Position numbers and translations under genes: made by a program. From Macrostomum hystrix (taxonomy: Eukaryota > Platyhelminthes > Macrostomidae), in contig CATNEN010000039.1 of assembly GCA_950097015.1 (NCBI GenBank), positions 18,469,501 through 18,533,500 on the forward strand: a stretch of 64,000 nt of DNA, in the 5' to 3' direction. Positions 11,627-23,499 of the stretch are shown one piece after another. The notes under the pieces were generated by a model, which worked only from the letters and a program-made list of their open reading frames with translations, was not told the origin of the DNA and searched no databases. Position 1 is the stretch's first letter. The number at the start of each line of letters is the position of its first letter.

Positions 11627-12409
11627 TCAGTCAAATGGCGACGCACATTTGCACAGGACTCCCGATGGCTTGTAGGTCGCTGGTGACACCGGGAAGTCAT
11701 TCAGCCCCGGTGAGCTGTAAAACCGGCCGATGGTGACTTCATCTCTCAAAAAGTTGTCGGGCTGACCACTCAAATACGAGCTCCACTGCAGATTGGGGTC
11801 GACGCTGAGGTTGCAGCTGACCCACGACCAGCCCGACTTCGACTTGGGACTCGTTGGAGACTGAAAGCCTCCAAGCCAGATGGACTGGCTCTTGCTGAAG
11901 TACTCGACGTTGTACTGGGTGTCGATGAAACTCATCTCAGCCGAGTTGAGCACATCCGCCATGATGACCAGTCCAGCATGATTCTCGCAGCTCTGCTTGG
12001 CCTGCCACCAGTCTCCAGGACTTGAGTACACCCTGTACTTCACTCCACACAGCTGTGCATCGAAGCCGGACGGACACAGTCTACCGGGCTGCAGTCCCGC
12101 TCGTCTCTTCACAAACAGCCGACCTGTGCTCGAGCAGCTGCACCTTTTCACCGCCTTGCTGCACCTGTCGAACACGAACAGCTGGCACGGACCGTCAGCT
12201 GTGCTGAAGGCCTGGCAGCGCTGTCGGCGGCTGCACTGAAGGGAGCAGTCGAGCTCGGACGCCGGCGCCGCGCCGAGAGGCGTCTCGATGAACTCGCCGT
12301 TGACGCACAGGAAGCCGCTCACGGCCGTGAACTCGGACTTGCACTGCTGGGCCCGCACTGCTGAGGCAAAGATCAGAGACAGCATTAAAATGACAAAGTT
12401 CGGTGACAT
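11627..12409 (-). CDS. Secreted C-type lectin domain protein with Cys-rich N-terminal module
   Basis: An intronless frame of about 260 aa starts at the ATG at 12,409; an upstream in-frame TTG at 12,421 is a less likely start. A signal peptide (NFVILMLSLIFASAVRA) is followed by a Cys-rich PAN/apple-like module (about residues 22-100). The C-type lectin fold occupies about residues 110-255: WWQAKQSCENHAGLV, then IWLGG, GWSWVSC and SGQPDN. The classic Ca2+/mannose EPN motif is replaced by QPDN, so sugar specificity cannot be assigned; QPD is typical of galactose-type sites. No membrane helix is seen, so it is probably extracellular. Such proteins often act in epidermal adhesion or immunity, but that is inference. 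Confidence 0.8.
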   Translation of the reverse strand: MSPNFVILMLSLIFASAVRAQQCKSEFTAVSGFLCVNGEFIETPLGAAPASELDCSLQCSRRQRCQAFSTADGPCQLFVFDRCSKAVKRCSCSSTGRLFVKRRAGLQPGRLCPSGFDAQLCGVKYRVYSSPGDWWQAKQSCENHAGLVIMADVLNSAEMSFIDTQYNVEYFSKSQSIWLGGFQSPTSPKSKSGWSWVSCNLSVDPNLQWSSYLSGQPDNFLRDEVTIGRFYSSPGLNDFPVSPATYKPSGVLCKCASPFD

Positions 12410-13060
12410 TCTGCAACTCAATTTCTCCTTAAATATCGGCTGTGTTTAGCGATTCGCTCAGTGAAACTTTCTCTTATAAAATTCCATATATTTCTCAGCA
12501 TCGCGAATTCTCTCATTGTTTCTTGATATATACTATACGACCTATATTGTGAGAGCCAAAAAATCAATTGACAGCTTCTTGAGGGGCTTTGTCATTTCGG
12601 TTCTGATGTGTTTGCCTAGTGAAAGTGTATACCCCTTTTCCCCCGTAAATTTCCTTCTTGTCTGCTTTTGTAATTGGGAACTTCATATGTGACCATGCTG
12701 ATAAATATAATAATTGCACTTACCTAATATTCAGGTGTTACACAATTATAGCATATTTAACACTTGAAGATGGCAGCTTTTGTTTCTCCACTCAGTCGTA
12801 AATTGACGTTTTTCCGACAAAAAGGTGAAAAGTTCATTTGACGAACAATCGGTTGTTAATTGTAATTTCACAGTATCCTTCTCGAGTATTTTTGCGGCTA
12901 TCAGAACATTTTAAGAGGGACAACGCTTCCATTTCTGCCAAGCAATATACTCGTATTATATGTCATACATTAAAACATGTTACATCATGTTTGTTGTGTA
13001 TATGTTGTATACTACAAAAATAAGTACGCTGTATAACTATTGATAATTATAATTGAATAC
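12410..13060. other. Intergenic AT-rich stretch 5' of the lectin gene
   Basis: It contains the presumptive lectin promoter. No gene or repeat is recognised. A short open frame near 12,838 has no family features. Confidence 0.5.
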
Positions 13061-13062
13061 AA

Positions 13063-13165
13063 CTGCCCCGATTGGGGTCCCATGTGCAGCCAACAGCACT
13101 TGTGCGGCCACTTGAAGTCTCTGCGTCCGTCTGTTCAGTCTATAAGACTTAGAGATCTGAATGGA
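13063..13165 (+). mobile_element. SINE 3'-core fragment
   Basis: The segment CCCCGATTGGGGTCCCATGT followed by GCAGCCAACAGCAC and GTTCAGTCTATAAGAC matches, with substitutions, the distal half of the SINE at 59,840-60,079 and a fragment at 39,368. No tRNA-like head is attached here, so this is probably a truncated or decayed copy. Confidence 0.5.
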
Positions 13166-13582
13166 ATTTAAGTAGGCGTTGGTTGGAGACTAAATCTAAA
13201 AATAGCAACAGCAGAAAGAGCGAGCAACTGAAAGGAGAATGATTAGACAAAACCCGCCCTGAGATTAATTAATCATTTCAGCACAAACCCGGCGCGGCAG
13301 GGCAGCAGCGGTGCCGAAGTGGAGCTGCCTGAGACCGGATCCGCGGCTGTGCTGACGTGGAACCACCCGAGACCGGACCCGCAGCTGCGCTGACGTGGAG
13401 CTGCTGGTATCAACCCGGCCTGTCCCGACCCACAGCTGCCTGAATCGACCCAACCCAGCCGAAACTGGAGCCGCCCGGACCCGATCGGCAACGAGATCTG
13501 GAGGAGCCCGGGATCGCACAAGAAGACGGGATCGATGAAAGGAGAGGGGATAACGAACAATAGGAAAGAGATCTCAGTAGAG
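13166..13582. other. GC-rich imperfect repeat upstream of the P-like element
   Basis: About 13,315-13,460 consists of diverged copies of a roughly 48-bp segment (GAGACCGGA(C/T)CCGC, CTGACGTGGA). Open frames on the minus strand look compositional. No protein family is recognised. Confidence 0.45.
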
Positions 13583-15266
13583 GGAGGAACCGCGGACCCC
13601 GGGATTATAAGCAACTGGACTGGAAGGCTAAAAATAACCCATACCACAAGGGGGCATTAGTTTCCTACATAGCTTTTCTGCAGAAGGGCATGAATTGCTA
13701 ACACAAATCACATAAATAGATAAATAGACACGTGCACAACTGAAAAAAACACTTTGCAACAGTGGAAAAAGCAAAAACATTTCTGACAAGCCACTTAATC
13801 TGAAACCGAGGCGAATCCGCAGTTAATTATTAGTAGGAATCGGCAGACTGACTGGAGAGCTTCGCAATCTTCCGCTTCCTTCCGCGCTCCGAATCGCCAG
13901 AAACTTCCTTAGCCAGGTTCCTCATCATGCAGTTGAAGAACGCTTTAGACAATTCTGTCTTCACATCATGTCCATGGCTGCATGTTGTGAGGTGGGTGAA
14001 TGATTCTAGAAAAAGTGCGTCGTCGGTCATTTCGTCCACGAGTCCACAAAATACCAGCTGCTGCTGCTGAGCGCACATGAACTCCTTCTTCAATGTCTCC
14101 TTTCGCCGAATCTCTTCGAAAATTTTCCAGCAATGAGTGCCCAAAGCAAAAGCAAACTCAGTTGGCTGGCAAAGACCACCTCGGTTGATCTGGTCAATGA
14201 AGGAGGAGGCCTGTGCTGGAACCCAGTCAACATCCAACTGCGCGGCAGCATCTTCCTCCAACAGCAGTTCTCTGCACGAATCACACCTTCGGTTTTTCAC
14301 CAGAGTTCGGGCAACAGCGGCAATGACGTAATAAATTACCGTCTGATCAGCAGGAGCTGGCTCGCAATCCATGTCTAGCTTTACGGCCAAGTTGTTGACA
14401 CAAGTACAGCTTGCCGTCGCACAGAGAGATTTGAAAACCTGCTGGCTTACTCTCCTCCTGATCAAGTCTGGAGCGCACGTCGTGTAGGCTGCAATCAGCA
14501 ATTGAGTCGGCTTCCTGAAAGGTGTCGATGCTGCTTTGCAGGGCACTGAGTTCCCGCTCCAGACGTTCAAAAGAAGTCGCCGCTGTTGATCTCTGCGGCT
14601 TTTTTTCAGAGGACAGGTAGGATGGAGCGTTGGGAAAGATGGACGGCACAGCCCCTTGTTTCAAAAGGCGTCTTAGTAGTTGCTCCTTGCTCTTCTTACG
14701 TGCGACGTTTGTATCCATGGAACTTTCAACGAAGTCGTCCGGATGAAAATGTCTAGAGCAATTCCTTGAGTTTTTTGTTGGCTCAAACTCCTGCCTTGGG
14801 TTGGCTCGCTTCCACTTTTCCAGAAGGGCGGGGTCCTTCCATGGAAAACTATGGAAGCTGACTCCTGCGACAGTTCCATTTGCTCGATTTGAGCATCCGT
14901 ACGCTGAGCAAGCCTTCACCATTAGTGGTGGTCTTCACTCTCAGAGTCCCAGACAATTATGAGTGCTAGTTAGCAAAAACAAGGAGAGATCGTTTTTAGG
15001 AATTGCTGTACAGTGCAGCGATTCTTGTAGTCCACTACAGGCCACAACCCCGGCCGAAATACGAACAGGGACGAATTGGAATGTACATTGTAGAGAGAGC
15101 TTTTTAGTGTACAACGAAAGCTTTCTTTCCCTCGTGGAACAAAGACCCCAAGCCCCCAACTGGGGACAGAAAGGAGAAGCATTGCCCCCTTGTGGTATAG
15201 GGTGGAAAATAAAATTATCTCTCCTTCCAGTCCAGATGCTTATAATCCCGGGGTCCGTGGAGGAAC
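13583..15266. mobile_element. P-superfamily-like DNA transposon with THAP gene, 8-bp target duplication
   Basis: Inverted ends CGGACCCCGGGATTATAAGC (left, from about 13,593) and its reverse complement (right, to about 15,257) continue as CTGGACTGGAAGG and, after a diverged stretch, ACCACAAGGGGGCA. Perfect 8-bp direct repeats GGAGGAAC flank them at 13,583-13,590 and 15,259-15,266, leaving an element of about 1668 bp. P elements make 8-bp duplications, and P-type transposases carry THAP domains, as the gene inside does. The outermost bases differ by a 1-nt offset. The element is too short for a full P transposase, so it is likely an internally shortened or specialised copy. Confidence 0.8.
13830..14922 (-). 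pseudogene. THAP-domain protein with P-transposase-like C-terminal segment, frame change in the middle
   Basis: The minus frame from the ATG at 14,922 encodes a canonical C2CH THAP zinc finger at residues 1-90: CSAYGCSNRA, then FHSFPWKDP, W, CSRHF and DDF. A short coiled-coil-like stretch follows. The frame closes near 14,350, but another frame overlapping it continues to 13,830 with features of the C-terminal part of THAP/P-type transposases: VIYYVIAAVARTLVKN, CDSC, NRGGLCQPTEF and a Cys/Trp pair. The tail ends in a basic stretch resembling a nuclear localisation signal. The two frames overlap around 14,347-14,430, so joining them needs a small intron or a frameshift; I found no clean splice pair. 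The catalytic RNase H region of a full transposase is absent. It is probably a DNA-binding, non-catalytic product or a decayed gene. Confidence 0.65.
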
Positions 15267-16091
15267 GCATCCTAACTCAGCTAAGACATTTTAAGAATTT
15301 TACCCACCCTCCATAGGAGAGGGGTTGGTGTGCCTGCCAACCAACTAGTATAATGACTAATGACTGTAATAGACTAGAGGCTGCGACCTCAACCCGCATA
15401 AATTCTCTCGCCAGATGTTGCTACGGTATTGCCTCCCCTCGGATCGAGGGGTTTTAAAGATAATATATATATCGGTGCGGAGCGCGGGAAAAGATCCGCC
15501 GCTCCAGTTAGTTATAGACTCACTTTGAGCTCCGTTTAGATAAACTAGAAAATCATTGTGTTTGGGTTCTTTCTTAAGTAGAATCAGCGATAACGATCTA
15601 GAGAGATCACTACGACCAGCCGGTATACTGAGTATCGATAGTCGTTAGGATTTATAGCCTTCAAGACTTTTAGACTGCAATAAACCGCTAGACAAACTAT
15701 AGGAAAACTACAAGTGAAGAAGAAGAGACATACAACCTGAAGCGCTATACAGTCCATGGACTGGGCCGAAGACGCCTGCATACCCACCTGTGATGAGCAG
15801 CTGGTTAAATAATTATTTTGTTAAAAAAATTATCTGGCATCACCTTTCCTTTTCGCGACTGAAGCTCAGGGTGTGCTACTAACTAGAAATGAGAATGATC
15901 ATTGCGGCCTATAGTATCGCAAGCCTTTCATTTAAAGTCATTGAATGATATGTATAGTTTCTTATAAGTCAGAAATGACAGCTCCACCCCGCATGTCACC
16001 TCTCTAGCTGCAAGCTAGAGACCACCTCTCTAGTCCTTAAGACGTTTCTTCAACATGATTTTTTCTAGTAAAAAGCGTTGACCTTGAACTT
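15267..16091. other. Spacer between the P-like and KDZ elements
   Basis: No gene is recognised. About 15,420-15,450 has GGTATTGCCTCCCCTCGGAT next to a CGAGGGGTT complement that could form a small hairpin. A short direct repeat (TCACCTCTCTAG / ACCACCTCTCTAG) lies at 15,996-16,040. Confidence 0.4.
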
Positions 16092-16098
16092 CATTTTT

Positions 16099-19016
16099 CA
16101 CCCGTGTTTACATTAGAACGGTAAAAAAGCACAGTTATAGACACGTTAAATACGACTATACAGCATGCTGTATGCATTCTCAGCATGCTCGATTTGCGCT
16201 AGTTAGTGTCGCACATTGTATGAACAAAACGTGGTAGTAATTATTGTTTTATATTCAATCTGTTAGCATTTTTATAGAAAATGAAATCACAAAATATTTG
16301 GATTTGGATCTTTATTCAGTAATATTTAATGCGTATATTTTTAATAATCATGATTTAAGTTTACTAAGCCTGGGTAGGCCGCGAGCTGCAGTATTATCAT
16401 ATATGCTTTTAATGCATAATATCAACCATAAAATAGAATAATACTTGTAGATAGACTACAAAGTAGATTTTTTTTGGCAATGACTGCAACCAGCAGATCT
16501 ATCATAGTTCTATAGGTCTATCGTACTTAAAATGAAATATTTGGTTGTTCCAGCTGTTGTTCAAAATGCTTAAATTGCCCCTGCTACTTAGTTTTTATCA
16601 ATATACTTTTTAGAATAGGCCTATGTTAGGCATTTTTTATTACAAACTAAATATAAAATTGCTAAGAACTAACTAGTAATAAATAAGTTGCCATATCGAC
16701 TATACCATATATGCCTGGCCTGGTTAGGCCTATAGCTTACTTATAGCTATCACCTATATAGAACAAATTTGTATTAGCTAGCCAAAAGTAGAAGAGTAGA
16801 GCATAACAGTTTGCCATTTATTAATTCAAATCTTCCTTAAAATGATATAAAATCATTCCATTAGACCTCTATCAGCCTATGAAATTAAAGATTCCATAAC
16901 AGTCATTAATCAACAGCAACAACTAATTAATCAGGTTTCCATGACCATGACCTGATTCTATAGCCCTCCTTGACCTAATATTGTAACCTTCCCTATCCTC
17001 ATTATAGCCTTCCTTCGCACTGATCCTATAGCCTTCTATTGGCTGATGCTATTTCTTTGGCTAGCTTTTATTTAATTAATTATATAGTGCTCTATACTCT
17101 GATCTTTCAATGTGCCTTGACATGATCACTCACCTTTCTACTAGCCATGCTTCTCTACTAACTGCTCCCCCACCCCCGCTTCTCTAACCATTGATCCCCA
17201 ACACCTGCTCATCTACTCACTGCTCCTCTACTGGCCCTGCTCCTCTATCGCAGCTCCTCTACCCCTGTTTCTCTACCCCTACTTCTCTACCCACTGCTCC
17301 TCTACTGGCCCTGCTCATCTACCCCTACTTCTCTGCCCCTGCTTCTCTACCCATTGATCCTCAACACCTGCTCATCTACTCACTGCTTCTCTACTGGCCC
17401 TGCTCCTCTACCCCTGCTCCTCTACCCCTGCTTCTCTACCCCTGCTTCTCTACCCCTGCTTTTCTGCCCCTGCTTCTCTACCCACTGCTCCTCTATTGGC
17501 CCTGCTCCTCTACTCACTGCTCCTCTACTCACTGCTCCTCTACTCACTGCTCATCTACTGGCCCTGTCCTCTACTGGCCCAGCTCCTCTACCCCTGCTCT
17601 TCTACCCCTGCTTCGCTACTCACTGCTCCTCTACCCCTGCTCCTCTACTCACTGCTCCTCTACTCACTGCTTCTCTACTCACTGCTCCTCTACCCCTGCT
17701 CCTCTACTCACTGCTCCTCTACTCACTGCTCCTCTACTCACTGCTCCTCTACTCACTGCTTCTCTACTCACTGCTCCTCTACCCCTGCTCCTCTACTCAC
17801 TGCTCCTCTACTCACTGCTTCTCTACTCACTGCTCCTCTACTCACTGCTTCTCTACTCACTGCTCCTCTACCCCTGCTCCTCTACTCACTGCTCCTCTAC
17901 TCACTGCTTCTCTACTCACTGCTTCTCTACTCACTGCTCCTCTACCCCTGCTCCTCTACCCCTGCTCCTCTACTCACTGCTCCTCTACTCACTGCTTCTC
18001 TACTCACTGCTTCTCTACTCACTGCTCCTCTACTCACTGCTTCTCTACTCACTGCTCCTCTACCCCTGCTCCTCTACTCACTGCTCCTCTACCCCTGCTC
18101 CTCTACTCACTGCTCCTCTACTCACTGCTTCTCTACTCACTGCTTCTCTACTCACTGCTCCTCTACTCACTGCTCCTCTACCCCTGCTCCTCTACTCACT
18201 GCTCCTCTACCCCTGCTCCTCTACTCACTGCTCCTCTACTCACTGCTTCTCTACTCACTGCTTCTCTACTCACTGCTCCTCTACTCACTGCTCCTCTACC
18301 CCTGCTCCTCTACTCACTGCTCCTCTACTCACTGCTTCTCTACTCACTGCTCCTCTACCCCTGCTCCTCTACTCACTGCTTCTCTACTCACTGCTCCTCT
18401 ACTGGCCCAGCCTTTCTTACCCTGATCCTGTAGCTCACCTCACCCTAATCCTCACCCTGATCCTGTAGCCTTCCTCACCCTGATCCTGTAGCCTTCCTCA
18501 CCCTGATCCTGTAGCCTTCCTTACCCTGATCCTGTAGCCTTCCTCACCCTGATCCTGTAGCCTTTCTCACCCTGATCCTGTAGCCTTCCTCACCCTGATC
18601 CTGTAGCCTTCCTCACCCTGATCCTGTAGCCTTCCTCACCCTGATCCTGTAGCCTTTCTCACCCTGATCCTGTAGCCTTCCTCACCCTGATCCTGTAGCC
18701 TTCCTCACCCTGATCCTGTAGCCTTCCTCACCCTGATCCTGTAGCCTTCCTTACCTGATCCTGTAGCCTTCCTTACCCTGATCCTGTATCCTTCCTTACC
18801 CTGATCCTGCATCCTTCCTTACTCTGATCATTTAGCTTACCCTAATCATTACCCTGATCCTGTACTCCTCGTCACCCGGATCCTCACCCTGATCCTCACT
18901 TTAATCTTTACCCTGATCCTCGCAATAATCCTCACCGATCCTCACTTTTATCCTCACCGATCCTCACCCTAATCCTCACCCTGATCCTCAACCTGATCCC
19001 GTGACCTTTCTCACCC
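16099..19016 (+). repeat. Left terminal inverted repeat of the KDZ element
   Basis: It consists of about 1092 bp of unique outer sequence, a 15-bp array, a 23-bp array and a short degenerate array. The inner limit is set where the reverse complement of the right copy stops matching, just after CCCGTGACCTTTCTCACCCT at about 19,016. It is about 1.3 kb shorter than the right copy because its 23-bp array is smaller. Confidence 0.85.
17190..18415 (+). repeat. 15-bp minisatellite in left inverted repeat
   Basis: The unit is CTCCTCTACTCACTG, interspersed with CTCCTCTACCCCTG and CTTCTCTACTCACTG variants; about 80 copies. The early part (17,190-17,600) is more degenerate, with CTGGCCCTG variants. Stop-free units leave three frames open for 309-425 codons; these are not genes. 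Confidence 0.95.
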
Positions 19017-19245
19017 TGATCCTCGCCCTAATCCTCACCCTGATCCTCAACCTAATCCTACAGCCCTCCTTACCCTGATCCTCACCCTAATCCTACAGCC
19101 CTCCTCACCCTGATCCTGAACCCTAATCCTCACCCTGATTCTCAACCCTCATCCTCACCCTGATCCTGTTGCTCACCTCACCCTGATCCTGTAGCTCACC
19201 TCACCCTAATCCTCACCCTGATCCTGTTGCTCACCTGGGAGATCC
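18420..19245 (+). repeat. 23-bp minisatellite and degenerate CCCTGATCCTCACC-type tail in left inverted repeat
   Basis: From 18,420 to about 18,830 the unit is CCCTGATCCTGTAGCCTTCC plus TCA (about 18 copies). It then decays into CCCTGATCCTCACCCTAATC-like repeats up to 19,245. The reverse-complement array in the right repeat is about 1.9 kb. Confidence 0.95.
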
Positions 19246-19562
19246 TGGGAGAATCGAGGTAAATGAGGGATCAGTGGGAGTATTGAGGTAAATGAGGGAG
19301 CAGTGGGAGAATTGAGGTAAATGAGGGATCAGTGGGAGAATTGAGGTAAATGAGGGATCAGTGGGAGTATTGAGGTAAATGAGGGATCAGTGGGAGAATT
19401 GAGGTAAATGAGGGAGCAGTGGGAGAATTGAGGTAAATGAGGGATCAGTGGGAGAATTGAGGTAAATGAGGGATCAGTGGGAGAATTTAGGTAAATGAGG
19501 GATCAGTGGGAGTATTGAGGTAAATGAGGGATCAGTGGGAGAATTGAGGTAAATGAGGGATG
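19245..19562 (-). repeat. Inverted mini-copy of the 29-bp array, about 11 units
   Basis: The units (GGGAGAATTGAGGTAAATGA + GGGATCAGT) are the reverse complement of the main array that starts at 20,030. The same A/T and A/C variants occur. With the main array it makes a natural long hairpin with a loop of about 470 bp. Confidence 0.95.
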
Positions 19563-20029
19563 AGCCGTAAATAAATTTTAAATAAGCATAAATGGGTCGT
19601 AAATAATCAAGATGTATGGGAGAATTGTTATTAATGAGGGACAAGTGTCTTTCGGGCAAATAATTGAGCAACTTATCGGTTTCTCAAATGTCTTGAATTA
19701 TCATTTTTTATCTTTAGCCTAATGAAAAGTTGTGGTTATCACTTATGACTGTCTATTTATTCTACTAGGATTCTACTAGGTAAGGATCATAGTAAGTGAG
19801 GAATACAGGGGTTGAGGAGCAAGGCCAGTAGAGGAGCAGGGGTTTTTATTGGATTGCCAATGTTTTGTCAAACGATATTCTCATTTACTCTTTAGCTACC
19901 ATGATGAAGCGGTCTGCTTGGCACAGTTTCGTTTCCGATGAACTTAAATCTAGTGGAAATTTCAAAGGTGGTTGTATATAATCATGCGAATTTGTTATTT
20001 TGCCTTATTAACCTGCTCGTTTAATCTAT
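19563..20029. other. Loop between the opposed 29-bp arrays
   Basis: AT-rich sequence; one short AGTAGAGGAGCAGGGGT stretch at about 19,827 is a stray copy of the 15-bp repeat type. No gene is seen. Confidence 0.5.
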
Positions 20030-23000
20030 TAAACCTCAATACTCCCACTGATCCCTCATTTACCTCAATACTCCCACTGATCCCTCATATACCTCAATAC
20101 TCCCACTGCTCCCTCATTTACCTCAATACTCCCACTGCTCCCTCATTTACCTCAATTCTCCCACTGATCCCTCATATACCTCAATACTCCCACTGATCCC
20201 TCATTTACCTCAATACTCCCACTGATCCCTCATATACCTCAATACTCCCACTGCTCCCTCATTTACCTCAATACTCCCACTGCTCCCTCATTTACCTCAA
20301 TTCTCCCACTGATCCCTCATATACCTCAATACTCCCACTGATCCCTCATATACCTCAATACTCCCACTGCTCCCTCATTTACCTCAATACTCCCACTGAT
20401 CCCTCATTTACCTCAATACTCCCACTGATCCCTCATATACCTCAATACTCCCACTGATCCCTCATTTACCTCAATACTCCCACTGCTCCCTCATTTACCT
20501 CAATACTCCCACTGCTCCCTCATTTACCTCAATTCTCCCACTGATCCCTCATATACCTCAATACTCCCACTGATCCCTCATTTACCTCAATACTCCCACT
20601 GATCCCTCATTTACCTCAATTCTCCCACTGATCCCTCATATACCTCAATACTCCCACTGATCCCTCATTTACCTCAATACTCCCACTGATCCCTCATATA
20701 CCTCAATTCTCCCACTGATCCCTCATATACCTCAATACTCCCACTGATCCCTCATATACCTCAATTCTCCCACTGATCCCTCATATACCTCAATACTCCC
20801 ACTGATCCCTCATATACCTCAATTCTCCCACTGATCCCTCATTTACCTCAATACTCCCACTGATCCCTCATATACCTCAATTCTCCCACTGATCCCTCAT
20901 ATACCTCAATTCTCCCACTGATCCCTCATTTACCTCAATACTCCCACTGATCCCTCATTTACCTCAATACTCCCACTGATCCCTCATATACCTCAATACT
21001 CCCACTGATCCCTCATTTACCTCAATTCTCCCACTGATCCCTCATTTACCTCAATACTCCCACTGATCCCTCATATACCTCAATACTCCCACTGCTCCCT
21101 CATTTACCTCAATACTCCCACTGATCCCTCATTTACCTCAATACTCCCACTGCTCCCTCATTTACCTCAATACTCCCACTGATCCCTCATTTACCTCAAT
21201 TCTCCCACTGATCCCTCATTTACCTCAATACTCCCACTGATCCCTCATTTACCTCAATTCTCCCACTGATCCCTCATTTACCTCAATACTCCCACTGATC
21301 CCTCATATACCTCAATACTCCCACTGATCCCTCATTTACCTCAATTCTCCCACTGCTCCCTCATTTACCTCAATACTCCCACTGATCCCTCATATACCTC
21401 AATACTCCCACTGATCCCTCATTTACCTCAATTCTCCCACTGATCCCTCATTTACCTCAATACTCCCACTGATCCCTCATATACCTCAATACTCCCACTG
21501 ATCCCTCATTTACCTCAATACTCCCACTGATCCCTCATTTACCTCAATTCTCCCACTGCTCCCTCATTTACCTCAATACTCCCACTGATCCCTCATTTAC
21601 CTCAATTCTCCCACTGATCCCTCATTTACCTCAATACTCCCACTGATCCCTCATTTACCTCAATTCTCCCACTGATCCCTCATTTACCTCAATACTCCCA
21701 CTGATCCCTCATATACCTCAATACTCCCACTGATCCCTCATTTACCTCAATTCTCCCACTGCTCCCTCATTTACCTCAATACTCCCACTGATCCCTCATT
21801 TACCTCAATACTCCCACTGATCCCTCATATACCTCAATTCTCCCACTGCTCCCTCATTTACCTCAATTCTCCCACTGATCCCTCATATACCTCAATACTC
21901 CCACTGATCCCTCATTTACCTCAATACTCCCACTGCTCCCTCATTTACCTCAATACTCCCACTGATCCCTCATATACCTCAATACTCCCACTGCTCCCTC
22001 ATTTACCTCAATACTCCCACTGATCCCTCATATACCTCAATTCTCCCACTGCTCCCTCATTTACCTCAATACTCCCACTGATCCCTCATATACCTCAATA
22101 CTCCCACTGATCCCTCATATACCTCAATTCTCCCACTGCTCCCTCATTTACCTCAATACTCCCACTGATCCCTCATATACCTCAATTCTCCCACTGATCC
22201 CTCATATACCTCAATTCTCCCACTGATCCCTCATTTACCTCAATACTCCCACTGATCCCTCATTTACCTCAATACTCCCACTGATCCCTCATATACCTCA
22301 ATACTCCCACTGATCCCTCATTTACCTCAATTCTCCCACTGATCCCTCATTTACCTCAATACTCCCACTGATCCCTCATATACCTCAATACTCCCACTGA
22401 TCCCTCATTTACCTCAATACTCCCACTGATCCCTCATTTACCTCAATTCTCCCACTGCTCCCTCATATACCTCAATACTCCCACTGATCCCTCATTTACC
22501 TCAATACTCCCACTGATCCCTCATTTACCTCAATACTCCCACTGCTCCCTCATTTACCTCAATTCTCCCACTGATCCCTCATATACCTCAATACTCCCAC
22601 TGATCCCTCATATACCTCAATACTCCCACTGATCCCTCATTTACCTCAATTCTCCCACTGATCCCTCATATACCTCAATACTCCCACTGATCCCTCATTT
22701 ACCTCAATACTCCCACTGATCCCTCATATACCTCAATTCTCCCACTGATCCCTCATATACCTCAATACTCCCACTGATCCCTCATATACCTCAATTCTCC
22801 CACTGATCCCTCATATACCTCAATACTCCCACTGATCCCTCATATACCTCAATTCTCCCACTGCTCCCTCATTTACCTCAATTCTCCCACTGATCCCTCA
22901 TATACCTCAATACTCCCACTGATCCCTCATTTACCTCAATACTCCCACTGATCCCTCATTTACCTCAATACTCCCACTGATCCCTCATATACCTCAATTC

Positions 23001-23436
23001 TCCCACTGCTCCCTCATTTACCTCAATTCTCCCACTGATCCCTCATATACCTCAATACTCCCACTGATCCCTCATTTACCTCAATACTCCCACTGCTCCC
23101 TCATTTACCTCAATACTCCCACTGATCCCTCATATACCTCAATACTCCCACTGCTCCCTCATTTACCTCAATACTCCCACTGATCCCTCATATACCTCAA
23201 TTCTCCCACTGCTCCCTCATTTACCTCAATACTCCCACTGATCCCTCATATACCTCAATTCTCCCACTGCTCCCTCATTTACCTCAATACTCCCACTGAT
23301 CCCTCATATACCTCAATACTCCCACTGATCCCTCATATACCTCAATTCTCCCACTGCTCCCTCATATACCTCAATTCTCCCACTGCTCCCTCATTTACCT
23401 CAATACTCCCACTGATCCCTCATTTACCTCAATACG
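20030..23436 (+). repeat. 29-bp minisatellite, about 117 copies, with higher-order structure
   Basis: The unit is CCTCAATACTCCCACTGATC plus CCTCATTTA. Three positions vary almost independently between two states: AAT(A/T)CTCCC, CTG(A/C)TCCC and CAT(T/A)TACC. The order of variants recurs in blocks, for example about 20,618-20,850 matches about 22,648-22,880, and about 21,930-22,060 matches about 23,080-23,210, showing segmental duplication inside the array. Confidence 0.97.
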
Positions 23437-23499
23437 TTAGATAAAAATAAAAAGAAATTTTATCAAACTGAATATTTTTCACATTCATTTTTAGGAGAC

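Noticed and set aside
17191-18468. Long open frames (309-425 codons) rich in Leu/Ser/Thr/Pro, also mirrored at 36,771-37,889 on the minus strand
   Set aside because: They are produced by the stop-free 15-bp minisatellite in the KDZ inverted repeats and are open in three frames.
20030-23436. Possible CRISPR-like array
   Set aside because: Units are contiguous 29-bp repeats without unique spacers, in a eukaryotic genome.
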